Shown: positions 11,453 to 22,468 of the stretch, piece by piece
How the letters are laid out: every line of letters begins with the position of its first letter
How positions within the stretch are numbered: position 1 is the first letter of the stretch
From: Pueraria montana var. lobata
Lineage: Eukaryota > Streptophyta > Magnoliopsida > Fabales > Fabaceae
Reading direction: 5' to 3'
Assembly (NCBI GenBank): GCA_026413185.1
Contig: CM048647.1
Span: forward strand, 28,857,619-28,921,618
Length of the DNA: 64,000 nucleotides
The notes under the pieces: generated by a model
Database searches by the model: none
The model's input: only the letters and a program-made list of their open reading frames with translations
What the model was told of the DNA's origin: nothing
Translations under genes and position numbers: made by a program

Positions 11453-12860
11453 GTTTTTGTTTTTTTTAGCGAAAACTGGCATGCACATGTGCTACATGTA
11501 GCATACCAGGAATATATTAAAAAGAAAAAGGAAACAAAAGCATGGGGGGATATAGCCGAAACCCATGAAGAGAAAAGCAAAACAAGGAAAAGAAAAACAA
11601 AGAAAAGCTATCTAAGACTAAAGCTAGGAAGATCTAGCTTTTACAAAAGCACTCCTCACTGCTGAATGTGAGGATAGAGCCCATAAAAACTTGTAAAAAC
11701 CAATTAAAAGAATCCATATTACTAGTTAATTCTATATAGTGAAATTGTTGCAGAGAATTAACTCAAGCCACATAGAAATGTGCTGTAAAGAGGCAGATAG
11801 CAGTGATTTCTGCATGATGCTTGGAGACAACAATGATTTCTGCACACAATCACCAAAAGAAATGAGCTTCATCTTAACCCAAAAAACAGAGGGGATATGA
11901 AGACTAGCCTAGTGTCTTGAGCTAGCTCTAACCTCCTTACACTCAAAACCTTGCTTAGCTCCTTTTTTCAGCCTATGTTTTTGGGTTTTAGGAAGGACCA
12001 TGGTGAAGTTAACATCCTGGTCAAGCTCTTGAGAAGGCCTATCAGGGGTATGTCTTCGTCAGTCTCATCCACAACATCTCCATAACTTGGACAAAATACG
12101 CATATCATGTAGAACCTGAGGATTCATTGAACCATTCCATCCATCCGCATCTTGAGTAGGAGACACATGATCTATTTCTAGAGGAGTTGGATGCTAAACC
12201 TGCAAAACATCAACAACATCCTTTCACAAACAGATTGTGTGCTCTCTTGATTTTCTATTCCATTAAGAAATATCTCAAGGTGACCCTCTTGGATGTCTGC
12301 AGAAACCACTCCACTTGGCTCCTGTATAGAATTATTAGCATTTGAAATCTCTAGAGGAATAACAACTATCTGGTTCTCTACATGAGCATGAGAGTTTGGT
12401 GTAGGATTAACATCCTCCGGAGAGTCAATAATAGTATTTTGCACTTCATCTGATGGAGTGTTGTCAGAGTTTCTGTTGATGTCTCGAGCCTTGTCCAAAT
12501 GATCCATAGGATTCAATGGAATTGTAGCATGTGTGTCCTGTACAACTTTTGTCTCTTCAATGTGTGTGGACTTTTGACAAGCATGTTTTGTGCTAGTTTG
12601 GTTCAAGTCAGCATTAGAGTGCACTTGCTTGGCGTGTTGCTTTTTCAAAAAAGGCTTGTCAATATTTGGTTTGTTCATTGGTTGTAGTTCTTTTTTCCTG
12701 CACTGCTCCAGTGAATGCCCAATGGAACCACAAAAGCTGCAAAAAAGAGGCAATTTCTCATATTCAAGAGAAACAAAAAAAAGCGAAAGATTCCCTTTCA
12801 ACAAGAATTTCAGTAGGCAGCTTTTTATCCAGATCTACATCAATATTTTTCCTCATTTTT
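11453..12860 (-). mobile_element. LINE (L1-like) remnant with ORF1 zinc-knuckle region
   Basis: On the minus strand the frame reads VSLEYEKLPLFCSFCGSIGH and then SLEQCRKK. The C-X2-C-X4-H-X4-C knuckle preceded by a YE-LP-FC motif is characteristic of ORF1 of plant L1-type LINEs. A low-complexity polar region follows, then near 11960-12000 a MVLPKTQKHRLKK stretch typical of the ORF1 C-terminus. Upstream, ILVERESFAFF continues in another frame because an A/T homopolymer (12774-12781) has gained one base; removing it restores FAFFVSLEYE. No reverse transcriptase is present. A T-run at 11453-11467 on the plus strand could be the poly(A) tail, giving an internally deleted, frameshifted dead element. 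Confidence 0.65.
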
Positions 12861-13300
12861 CCATTATTCTTTGTTTCTCTCAAATTATCCTTTTCAACCA
12901 TGTGGCCAATCACATCTAGTTTAATAAAAAAAAAAAGTAAGAATTCAACAAAAATAATGTACCATAAAAATTTTCAAATAATTTGTTGACATACCATGTA
13001 ACAATTTAAGAATTAAAAAATGAATATAGTTTATAACTCACCCTTCAAATATACTTCATCAAAGGCAGAAAGTATTTTTGAAAATGAAACAAATTCATAA
13101 AAGTTCATCGGAATGATGTCACACTTCGCCTCTATTACTTGGGTGATTGATATGAAAGTTAACTTCCATTTGTAATTAGTAACTCTCCATTTTTTCTCTA
13201 GACTGCCTACAATAAAGTTCTCCATCATGTACACTTTGCCTTCATGCAGAAGCTTCTCAAATTAATCCTTACTTATGGTAACATGGATTTTAGTAGACTG
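12861..13300 (-). pseudogene. Second RPA1-like (DUF223/OB-fold) pseudogene
   Basis: The minus strand carries two exons with consistent splice signals. The first reads STKIHVTISKD, a TAA stop, FEKLLHEGKVYMMENFIVG, then NYKWKLTF and NFYEFVSFSKIL, ending at 13042 before GTGAGT. The second starts at 12915 after an AG acceptor and reads (G)DVIGHMVEKDNLRETKNNGK. This is the KIHASI...L-EGKVY-MENF-V...Y-KLNF...FEF--F--I...DVIG-VVEKD layout of plant RPA1/DUF223 proteins, which bind single-stranded DNA. The TAA stop disables it. The second exon runs directly into the LINE ORF1 fragment, so the two are fused by insertion or recombination near 12860. It may derive from another Helitron or from a host gene. 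Confidence 0.65.
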
Positions 13301-13515
13301 CAAAAAAATAGAAACAGATCAAATAAATAGATCAACCAGATCTATTTTAAAATTAATTATTAAAAATTTCAAATAAGAAAGTATATATACTTATCATAAT
13401 TATCTTAATCACCATATTTATATAGTTTTATGAATTAAAAATATATAAAAATTTTCTCTAAAAATTTATATGTGTTGATAATAATTAATTTAATTATTTA
13501 GAAATTCAAATTAGA

Positions 13516-13517
<2 letters not shown>

Positions 13518-13562
<45 letters not shown>
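13518..13562 (+). repeat. (AT)n(AG)n compound microsatellite
   Basis: An AT run passes directly into an AG run immediately left of the MITE beginning at 13563. Confidence 0.85.
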
Positions 13563-13568
<6 letters not shown>

Positions 13569-13958
13569 GGATCAAATTACACCGGTGTAACTTAAACAAC
13601 TATTACACCATTCAATAACTTTCAAGTGGATGATGTTTTCTTAAAACCCACCGTTGGATTGAAAAGTTCCTTTCACATAGATCATGTTTAAAAATTTTCA
13701 AATTAATCCAAAATTATTTGCTACCTCATTTATATAGATTAAAATCGATGTAATATAAAATTTTCAAAATATACTAAAATATGGATCATTTGATTACCTT
13801 CTTATTGTTGTTTAATTTTGACAAAATTTGACACAAACAATCTTGGTAATATGTATATATAATTCAATGGTTGGATTGATAAAAATTTCATTCTATATCA
13901 AGTTATTAAAATGATGTAACTCTTTTAGAGTTACACTGGTGTAATTTGATTCTTCCTC
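13563..13958. mobile_element. MITE with ~30-bp terminal inverted repeats
   Basis: The left end GAGGAGGGATCAAATTACAC is followed by CGGTGTAACT. The right end inverted reads GAGGAAGAATCAAATTACAC followed by CAGTGTAACT, so about 26 of 30 bases match. It is about 396 bp with no coding capacity. No clear target-site duplication is seen because simple repeats flank the left side. A related end, inverted, lies at 16190-16317. Confidence 0.7.
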
Positions 13959-14281
13959 GTATATACATACACACACACACACTTCTCACAATTACCTTAA
14001 TTACTATATTTATATAGTTTTATGAAATAAAAATAGATATGAAAGTTCCCGCTCAAAATAGATATGAAAATTTTCTCTAATATAAATTTATGAATTCAAA
14101 AATAGATAAAAATTTTCTCTAAAAATTTTCCACTCAAATGTATAAGAATTTCCTTGAAAACTTCTTTACTTTTATTAATATAAGGATAAAGATAAAGTTT
14201 TATGAATTAAAAATAGATTAAAAAAATCTCTAAAAATTTATGTGTTGATAATAATTAATTTAATTATTTAGAATTTCAAAT

Positions 14282-14325
<44 letters not shown>

Positions 14326-14617
14326 TTATCATAATTACGTTAGTTACTATATTTATATAAATTTATCAATTAAAAATAGATTAAAATTTCCTCTAAAAAT
14401 TTCCTGCTCAAATGTATAAGAATTCCCTCCAAAACTTCTTTAATTTTATTAATTTAAAGATGTAAAAAATGTTTCTTAAAAAAATGTTAAAAATGTTAAT
14501 GTTTCTTGTTTATTTTTTATTATTAATGTTTCTTGCTTTTTGTAGAAAATAAGATCGATTCTCTAAAATTTTATATTGTTGATAATAATTAATTTAATTA
14601 TTCATAATTTCAAATTA

Positions 14618-14665
<48 letters not shown>

Positions 14666-15498
14666 TTTTCATAATTACCTTAATTACTATATTTATATAG
14701 TTTTATGAATTAAAAATAGATAAAAAAAATTTCTAAAAATTTATGTGTTGATAATAATTAATTTAATTATTCAGAATTTCAACTCAGAATATATATACTT
14801 ATCATAATTGCCTTAGTTGCTATATTTATATAAATTTATGAATTAAAAAATTGATAAAAAATTTCTTTAAAAATTTCTCGCTCAAATGTATAAAAATTCC
14901 CTCCAAGACTTCTTTACTTTTATTAATATAAAGATAAAGATTAACGTAATAGTTAAAATAAATCTTCTAATATAAAATTATTCAAAAAATAAAATAAAAA
15001 AAATAAATCTAACATTTATCATTGTCAATTTTGTGAAGTATAATGTTGAAATAATAAATTAAATATTATAAATAGTACAATGGTTAAAATAAAGTGTAAT
15101 ATAAAAAAATGTAAAATATAATAACAAAATAAAATAAATTAATAACAATAAAGAATAAAAATTAAAAAATACTTTACCTAGAGAAAAAAAAAAGTAGAAT
15201 GAGCAAGAACATTGGAGAGAAAAAAAAGTGATGAGCATGGTGATACATGCGAATGAGTGAAAACAGTAATAAAACCTTGTTTTATTTAAAAAGGATAATA
15301 AGAAAATTTAATAAATATTGTAAGGATAAAAAAAGAATAAAACATAAAAAGCTAGCATTTTAAAAAACGTACTTCAAGTGGTGTTTCAAAGAACGCTAGA
15401 AGCTAATAAAAAAATTTGTTGATCGAACAGTCAAACAAGTTTTTCAACTAGTAAAAAGACCTAGAAGCTAGCTGAAATAACTTGCCGAACATAGCATA

Positions 15499-16118
15499 AA
15501 AATAATAAACGGTTGAGATTATAATATTTAAAAATTCAAATTATAATCCAATATAACCATCAAATCTCTAAAAGTTTCATCAAATAAAAATCAAATCTAT
15601 AAAAGATATTAATTATCACTTCCTAAGAGATACCCATCATCAAGACCACCATGACTGCCACTACCACCGCTACAGCCACCACCATGATTGTTGTCATCGC
15701 CACCATCGTCGCCATGATTGTTTGTCGCATGCCACCACCACCATGACCGTGACCATTGTTGCCATGACTATTGTTGTAGTCGTCGTCGTTGCCACCACCA
15801 CCATCGCTACAACCACCACCATGATGGCCGCCGTCGCCACCACCACTGCCATGACCGTTTGTGACACAACATGACCACCATGACCACCACGTCAACAGTG
15901 GTGGTGGTGGTGGCAGCGATGAAGGCAATGGTGATGGTCATGGTGGTGGTATTGGGTCAACGATAATCTTGGAGAAGAGTCATGATAATATTGAGATATT
16001 TTAGGACGTGATAATTGAAATCTTTGATTTAATTTTTGTTTGGTGAATATTTTAGAGATTTGATGGTTATATTTGATTTTGAATTTTTAAATATTTCAAT
16101 CTCAACCATTTATTATTT
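15499..16118. repeat. Large inverted repeat with a GTG/CAC triplet-rich core
   Basis: The left arm (about 15499-15620) and right arm (about 16000-16118) are inverted copies sharing AGAGATTTGATGGTTATAT and nearby 'gaatttttaaatatt' and 'aatctcaacc' blocks. Between them lies a GC-rich core of CCACCACCATGAC-like triplets that switches to GTGGTGGTGG near 15896, so the core can also pair with itself. The long minus-strand open frame in the core (15623-15928) is compositionally repetitive (G/H/D runs, then V/A/M runs) and not a credible gene. It may be a MITE that acquired a triplet repeat, or a hairpin-forming satellite fragment. Confidence 0.6.
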
Positions 16119-16189
16119 GTAAGCTTGATATAATGGTTGTTATAAGTTGTTATCATGTTCTCACACAAGAAAATGTTCTCACAGGAATC

Positions 16190-16317
16190 GTAATATATAT
16201 TATGTGAAATGAATTTTTAATCCAACGGTGGATTTTAAGAAAATATTATCCAGTTAAAAGTTATTGAATGGTGTAACAGTTGATCAAAGTTACACCGGTG
16301 TAATTTGATCCCTCCTC
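16190..16317. mobile_element. End fragment of the 13563-type MITE
   Basis: Inverted, it reads GAGGAGGGATCAAATTACAC then CGGTGTAACTTTGATCAAC and continues through 'aaaatccaccgttgga', matching the left 125 bases of the element at 13563. Either it is a truncated second copy, or the two form the ends of one larger 2.75-kb composite element. Confidence 0.6.
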
Positions 16318-16319
16318 AT

Positions 16320-16370
16320 ATATATGTGTGTGTCTGTGAGTGCGCGCGCGTGTGTGCTTGTGTGTGAATA
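16320..16370 (+). repeat. GT/GC alternating purine-pyrimidine tract
   Basis: An imperfect (TG)n tract containing TGCGCGCGCG. Such alternating sequence can favour Z-DNA, but no function is evident. Confidence 0.6.
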
Positions 16371-16960
16371 TTATCTTCAAAATTCAAATACTATCTTCTT
16401 CTTCTTTAAAGATTTTTATAACTGAGATGTTGATTTATCCTTATCAAACTCTCTCTATCTCTTTTCAAATACTCCTTATATCTTTTCAAATTTCAAATGG
16501 CAGATAACAATTTTAATTTAAGAATTTGAGGATTATTAATTAAATTAAATTTTAATATTAATAATCATTTTATTGTTTATACACAAAAGATAATGACTAA
16601 TATTACCTTTTTTTTCACTTTTCAAATGTCAAAAATTAAATTAATTGATAAACATATACAAAACTAAGGATTGGATCAAAATTATGGATTTTTTTAAAAT
16701 AGAGAGACCAAAGTCATGAAAAAAAAAATAGAAAGACCAAAATTACGGATAAGGAATTAAAGGGGACTAAAATTACAATTTAGCATTTTACTTAAAATAG
16801 TGAAATTATTATTTTATTTTTATTTATTTTCACTAATTCATCCAACACAATTATTTCATTTAAAGATAGTTTCTACCTAACAATAATTTTTTCTTTCTTG
16901 TCTCTCTTTTAACTGGATAGTTTGTTATATGAATTATTTTACGAATAACATTATAAGATT

Positions 16961-17905
16961 ATAAGTAGGGTGGTTGTGTTGTGTTATAGGATCATCCAAA
17001 TTAAACAATAATGGGTTCCGCAATAGCATTGAGCCTCACCTTCACTCTCTCACCTTGTTGACATTGTCCTTGGCCAACACTGGTAAAATTGCTGTGTACT
17101 GGGGCCAGGACAAAGACGATGGCACCTTGGCTTCCACATGTGAATCTGGAAACTATGAGATTGTCCTCCTTAGTTTCCTCAGTACCTTCGGCTGTGGCAG
17201 AAACGCAGCATTGGACATGCATGACCACTGTGGTGTCAAAGTGCCATTCCAGTGTACGGGACTACGTACCAATATAGGGTGTGTTTGGGTTACAGTTCAG
17301 TTGAATGTAACCCACGTTTTTTTGGATTCACCAATATTGTTACTTCTCTATTTTGTGCATTGGAATGCGTAAACGGACGTTTGGTGCTTCTCAAACGGCA
17401 ATCCAAACATGCACATAGAAGTCTGCCAGAAAAAAGGTGTCAAAGTTTTCCTTGCCCTCGGTGGCCCAACCGGAGCGTACTCCGTTTGCTCGTCCGGGGA
17501 TGCAAAATTGATCGCCTATTACCTCTACGGCAACTTCCTCAGCGGTGTATCCGGCCCACTGGGAAATGTAACCTTGGACGGCATTCATTTCAAAATTCAA
17601 AGTGGTTCAAATCTTCACTGGGAAGACCTTCTCCAGAAACTGTACCGTATCAGAGACAGAGGGGCCAGCATCAGCAACTCATCCTTTTACTTGTCTGCAT
17701 CCCCAGGATGTTTTCTGCCAGATCCCTACCTTGACACAGCTATCCAAACCGGCAATTTCAATTACATTTTTGTTAACTTCTACAGCAGTTGTGTCTATCA
17801 GTATAGAGACTAAAACCAATTTTAAATGAAAATATAGGAATTAAAAACATATTTTACTCTAAAATTTATGTATATGGGTTAGTTGCCTTGTTTAGTACAT
17901 CCAAT
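16961..17905 (+). pseudogene. Concanavalin B-like (GH18 chitinase-like) pseudogene
   Basis: This is a tandem relative of the intact gene at 24560. Homology begins at the TATA-like TATAAGTAGG (16961) and runs through the old start codon (17010), IAVYWGQDKDDGTLAS, the first cysteine-rich region, GVKVFLALGGPTGAYSVC, LDGIHFKIQSG and YIFVNFYSS. It is broken in at least three ways. A net loss of 10 bases in the signal-peptide coding region shifts the start codon out of frame. A 138-bp MITE interrupts it at 17277-17414. The last ~109 codons of the intact homologue are missing, the frame ending in a stop at 17813. Sequence matching the intact gene's 3' flank (TATGTATATGGGTT, TTGCCTTGTTTA) resumes at 17862-17900, so the C-terminal loss is an internal deletion or replacement. 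The acidic motif is further eroded than in the intact copy (DGIHFKIQ). Confidence 0.9.
17277..17414. mobile_element. MITE (PIF/Harbinger-like) inside the pseudogene
   Basis: A 138-bp insertion relative to the intact gene. It starts GGGTGTGTTTGG and ends CCAAACATGCAC, imperfect inverted ends, and is flanked by the trinucleotide ATA on both sides (17274-17276 and 17415-17417). The 3-bp duplication and the GGGTSTGTTTGG terminus fit Tourist-like PIF/Harbinger MITEs. Removing it rejoins the chitinase-like homology across the site. Confidence 0.75.
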
Positions 17906-19290
17906 GCATTCATATAAGTGTACCTCTCATCCTGTGTTTGAATCTAATGATCCAACCTTTTCGATCTCTTTTCTTAGATATATACATGACAATAATATAT
18001 CCCTTGCAATTCCAACATATATTTTTACATCATGTAACTTGCACACGCTACCACAGCCTTGAGAGATATGATCTTTTACTTACTTCCACTAGAGTTCCAT
18101 AAAACTACCTGCCGTCATCCTACGGTGTACCAAATTGTTACTTCCCATACCCAAGCACTCATGCATCAAGATGGTTTTATAAATAGGGACAAAAGAAGTA
18201 ATAATTTAATAGAAGTAATTAGGGGCATAATAATTTAGTACAAGTAATTCGGTAAGTATGTATGTAAATTAATTTGTTACATGATTCTTCCAAGCTGTAA
18301 TTTTTAACTGTTCTTTTAGATTGAACAACAGGATTTTCTTTTTTGTTAAAAAAATTTACTTTAACATTGTAATTACCGATGTATAAATCCAAAAAATGTT
18401 TGTGATATGTAAGTATAAATAAATAATATAGGCAGTAGCCACTTCAACACGTTGCATCTTAATTTTATCTACAATATGCTTTTTGGTATATATATAAATT
18501 AAATAATGTTTGGTGTAGGGGTGGCTTATTAATCATATATAATATTGTACAGTTTGTCATTACTAGTTTTGTCTTGTGTTCGTTTCTTCATCTGGTTTGC
18601 AGGGTTTATTGAGGTATACATTATAATGGAAACTGTTGGGTTATTATGCTAGGTGTCAACGAGTATAATATTTATGCTATTGTACGGATGACGTTAGTAT
18701 TTATCCATATTTTAAAATTGTTATTTATATAATTAAAAAGCTATATTATTATATTTCAAATTATGCTAGGTGTCAACGAGTATAATATTTATGCTATTTT
18801 ACATTTCAAATTAAATTGGATATTTTAAAAGTGAGTTTGAAAGATTTGATTTGATTTAAATAGTGAAATATAATTATTCTTTAAGAATATAAGTAATAAA
18901 CTATCTTGTGATGGACAATCTGCCTAATGAGTGTTCTTATTTTTAGTTTTAAATTCTCGATCTGTCTAATGTTTGTTCATGAAAGAAAAACTAAAGAAGG
19001 AAAAAAAATTATGGACACTAACGAATCACAATGCTATTCAACACCAAGTGAGACAAAAATAAATAAAGGTATGATAGAATATATAATGTGATAAAACAAG
19101 AGATAGAGAGAAATGAAAGGTGTTGGTGTGGTGTTTAAAATAATGAAATGTGTAAGTATCATCACTCATTAAAGAAATAAAATTTCATATAATTAAGATA
19201 AATTCACTTTTGGTCCCCCTATTATAACAATTGTGCAATTTTGGTCCCTAAGTTTCAATTGAGCGAATTTGGTCTTCCAAGTTTAGCTTT
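17906..19290. other. Intergenic, no gene seen
   Basis: AT-rich sequence. The only structure noticed is a direct repeat of about 38 bases (TTATGCTAGGTGTCAACGAG and following) at 18644-18683 and 18760-18798. Near 19200-19290 there are 'ttggtccc' motifs of a common legume repeat. Confidence 0.5.
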
Positions 19291-21259
19291 GCCATAGGAA
19301 TTCTTGTGGAGTTCCCTAAGATGGGAATATGTGTGCTCTTCCCATTAGTGGTTGGTGGTGCATAGTTTGTGTTAACTTCCTCTTTTGCAGTAGCCATCAC
19401 TTCTTCAAGATCTTTTCCTCCTACATTGTTAAGTGTGCTCAGACTCAGAGGCTAAGCTCTGAAACCAACTGAAGTGGATCAGAAGGTCACTAGAAGGGGG
19501 GTTCAAAGTGACTCTTAACCAGCTATGACTTTTCTACAAAAAAACACTCAGTTTTTGAAGTTTTAGGACATGTTTAGGACACAACTTCAAGAAGCTTCGT
19601 TGGGAGCAATCAATATCCCTTGATAGTATTTTGTATAAAATAATTTTTCAATAATAATCATACAAAGATACTTTCATATACTACTTCAGAAACTACTCAT
19701 AAAACGTCAGATTCAGGGTAGGTAGAATCTATTATAGACAATTAAGATTGATGAGTAGATGTATGCTTCTGGATAGTTAAAAACAATTTGAGTAGCTTAA
19801 AATAGTTTTATATCAAAGATATAGCAATTAAAAACCAAGTTACTCAAGGTAATAAAACAGAAACACACAGATCAGGAAGGATAAAGCACACAGGGGAAAT
19901 TATCCTGGTTCACCCCACCTAGGCTACGTTCAGTCCCTACAACTGTAGGCTTTCCACTAACACAAACTCCAACCGGGTATTCTTTTTTTCTAAAGCCTCT
20001 ACAGGCTATCTACCCAAGTATTCTTTCTAAAAGCCTCTCCAGGCTTTAAACCCACAGTAGCAACTCTCACAGCAACCTACTGTGGTCACTCACAAACTTT
20101 AGAAGTAGCAGTCCCCTGACTACTCTTCTGAGGTTCCCTATCCTAAACGAGTTCTATTTGCATAGGTACCTAATACATCTCACAGGGAGAAACCCATCAG
20201 TAAGCTCCTCCTGAGAAGTTTACAGACCCTCTATGGCTAGATAGATTTGGCTATACAAATCAAGAGAGCCTAGGCTAAGAAAGTCTAGTATCAGAAGTTA
20301 ATGAGGCTTTTGACCTGTGAACTCTCTAGTTGTTTCCTTCCTAACAAGGAACTTCAGCAGCACTTCAATGTCCTTATATAGACAACCTTGAAGCTGACCG
20401 TTGCTCCTTTTCTTGGAGGCCAAGGAGATTGGTTACTCCTCAACTCGAGAAACTTGGAGGCCAAGGAGATCTGTTGTGTGTTGTCTTAATCGCATAGCTG
20501 GATCCTCCACCTTCCTTAGCAATAACAGCTTGCACCAGCTTTGAATTCTTGACTCTCGTTCATTGGTGTTTGCTATTATGTCCACAACTCATGGCTTCTC
20601 TAATATTCCAGCTCAACCATGAGCTTTTTGCTACTTTAGAAAAGTAAGTCTTCTACAGAATGGTGTAGGTTCATTCTTGACCATTGCAGAGTGTGTGATT
20701 ACTTTTCTTAACAATGGTTGCCTTGCTAAAGTAGAACTTAGCTCTCTTTTCTTTCGAATAGATCTATTGGATCAAGAGAGCTTCCATCAAGGCAGTGCAT
20801 CAGTACACTGCTACATAGAGCTAGCTGTCACAGCTCGTGGTGTGTGCTCCTTGATTGTGTAGACACGTCTGTCTTCACATGATGTCTAAGCATTACATCT
20901 TCTGATGATCCTTAAGTCATGTGTTACTTTTGATATCTACCCCTTGAATTAAATTATCCCCAGCATCATGCCTCTGGTCATACACAACTTCTGATATCTA
21001 CACTTTGACCTGGAAAACATGACTGTCTTTCCAACTTCTGGTTTCTTGCTTCTGAGGTTGGACGGACTTCAGATTTTGGATGCCAAGGCTATAGGCAAAT
21101 GCTTCACACCCCTTCTCCATTCTTCTTGATAAGTTTTGTTTCTTTGAAAGCACTTCAAGGCAAACCATTAGTAGCAAAAAGTCTATCATACTTAAAATAT
21201 GCTTCTTAAAAGTTTGTTGTCATTAAAACATTCATCTCATAGAGAGTTATGCTTCAACA
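19290..21259 (-). mobile_element. Truncated Ty1/copia retrotransposon (SIRE1-like): LTR plus start of the internal region
   Basis: On the minus strand an LTR of about 1790 bp begins TGTTGAAGCATAACTC at 21259 and ends ...GATCCACTTCA at 19470. Two bases beyond it is a primer-binding site TGGTTTCAGAGC (19456-19467), a variant of the initiator tRNA-Met site. Past that an open stretch starts MATAKEEVNTNYAPP and continues to about 19290, consistent with the first codons of gag. Everything after is missing, and the second LTR is absent. The LTR start closely matches the fragment ending at 29636, and the style resembles legume SIRE1 copia LTRs. Confidence 0.75.
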
Positions 21260-22344
21260 GTTTGCTACCCAACCATTATTTCTAATTTCCTTCGAAAGAT
21301 AAATTATTGCATTCACCACAACCTTCCTTTTCCAATACTAGAAAGTATCCTATACTGGTTTTTTTTTTTTAAAAGGTCATTGTCTTCTAAATCAAGGACT
21401 AAAACAAAAAAAAAAATTGCAAGGATAAAAAGTAAAAAAACGCTAAATTGTAAGGACTAAAGAGTTATTTAAACCTTATTAATAAGGGTAAAGTTGGTAC
21501 ATTGCTAACATCTTTTTTAAAAATCAATAAAATCAACTGAAATAACTATTTTTATTAGTCTGTGTGTGATTATGTTCAAAGTGCCTTATATTAAGGACCG
21601 GAGGAAGTATTAAATGTCTCTTTACATTACATGTGAACACCCAATTTTATCCTATCATTTACAATTTATTTATTTGACTTTTTTCTTTTACTTCAATTAT
21701 CTTTGTATGTGTTTCCTTGAGGAATTGTTGTTTAGAACCTATTTTGTTGATTTCTCAATGTTCCTCCATTTCCAGATTGGGCCACCTGCCATTACAGCTA
21801 CACAACCATTTTTTTTTCCAAAATAGTATTAAAAAAACAACTATTTATCACAATAATATATAAAGAAAACAATTTACCGTTTTAGGGTTCTTTTGGCCCC
21901 GTGAAATCTGATTTGGGATTATTAGTACACATGTAATAAAAAATGCCTTATAAAAAAAGTGACATTGGTTTTTTATTTTACTTTTTTTTTTTAAAAAAAT
22001 TAAACAGTTAAACCCTGATCAGAATATGTAAACTACAAATAGGCATGCAGTGACGTTTTATTTTTTTAACATATAAGTGAAGACGCTTGAGAAATAGGCG
22101 TCACCCATCTTCATTTCTTTAAATGTTTCGAATAATTACTAGCTAATATAGTAATAATCTAATATTATTTATAATATATCAAATATATTATAATGTTATC
22201 AATAATATATTAATATAATTGAATAATTAATGTTAATATTTTAAAATTTATGAATTATTATATTATAAATTAAATATACTTAAAAATACAAAAATAGTAA
22301 AAAAAAAAAAAAACACTGATAACGCCTGGTTGTTAGGCGTTATT
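21260..22344. other. Intergenic, no gene seen
   Basis: AT-rich sequence. At 21575-21609 the stretch ending GGACCGGAGGAAGTA looks like one end of a Stowaway-type MITE without its partner. Short GTTAGGCGTTAT-like motifs occur at 22320-22345 and again near 22585. Confidence 0.4.
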
Positions 22345-22359
22345 TGAGTATCATAATCT

Positions 22360-22453
22360 TTTTATGATCCATAGGAACCGAAGACAGGTACCGGGAGGTT
22401 TATAACAACTCACGCACTCTGCTCAACCAATTAAGTTAGACCCCATCAGTATA
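22360..22453 (-). mobile_element. tRNA-derived SINE with 15-bp target-site duplication
   Basis: Read on the minus strand the 94-bp unit contains a Pol III A-box-like TAACTTAATTGGTTGAGC and a B-box-like GGTACCTGTCTTCGGTTCC, and ends in ATCATAAAAA. A perfect 15-bp duplication TGAGTATCATAATCT flanks it (22345-22359 and 22454-22468), the size expected for LINE-machinery retroposition. The intact duplication implies a recent insertion. Copies of the same type occur near 41541, 55535 and 57330. Confidence 0.85.
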
Positions 22454-22468
22454 TGAGTATCATAATCT

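Larger units (their letters stand above)
13320..14960. repeat. AT-rich imperfect tandem repeat array
   Basis: A composite unit recurs several times: GATAATAATTAATTTAATTA (near 13479, 14250, 14580 and 14750), an (AT)n tract, CTTATCATAATTACCTTA, a 'tatatttatatagttttatgaatt' type segment and 'aaaaattttctctaaaaattt'. Copies differ in (AT)n length (for example 14286-14323 and 14620-14664) and some lack parts. It behaves like a degenerate local satellite. A MITE interrupts it at 13563-13958. Confidence 0.6.

Noticed and set aside
12499..12989. Plus-strand open frames opposite the LINE remnant
   Set aside because: They are antisense shadows of the ORF1 and RPA-like fragments on the minus strand.
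15623..15928. 101-residue minus-strand open frame rich in Gly/His/Asp
   Set aside because: It is produced by a GTG/CAC triplet repeat inside an inverted repeat, with no domain, promoter or natural composition.
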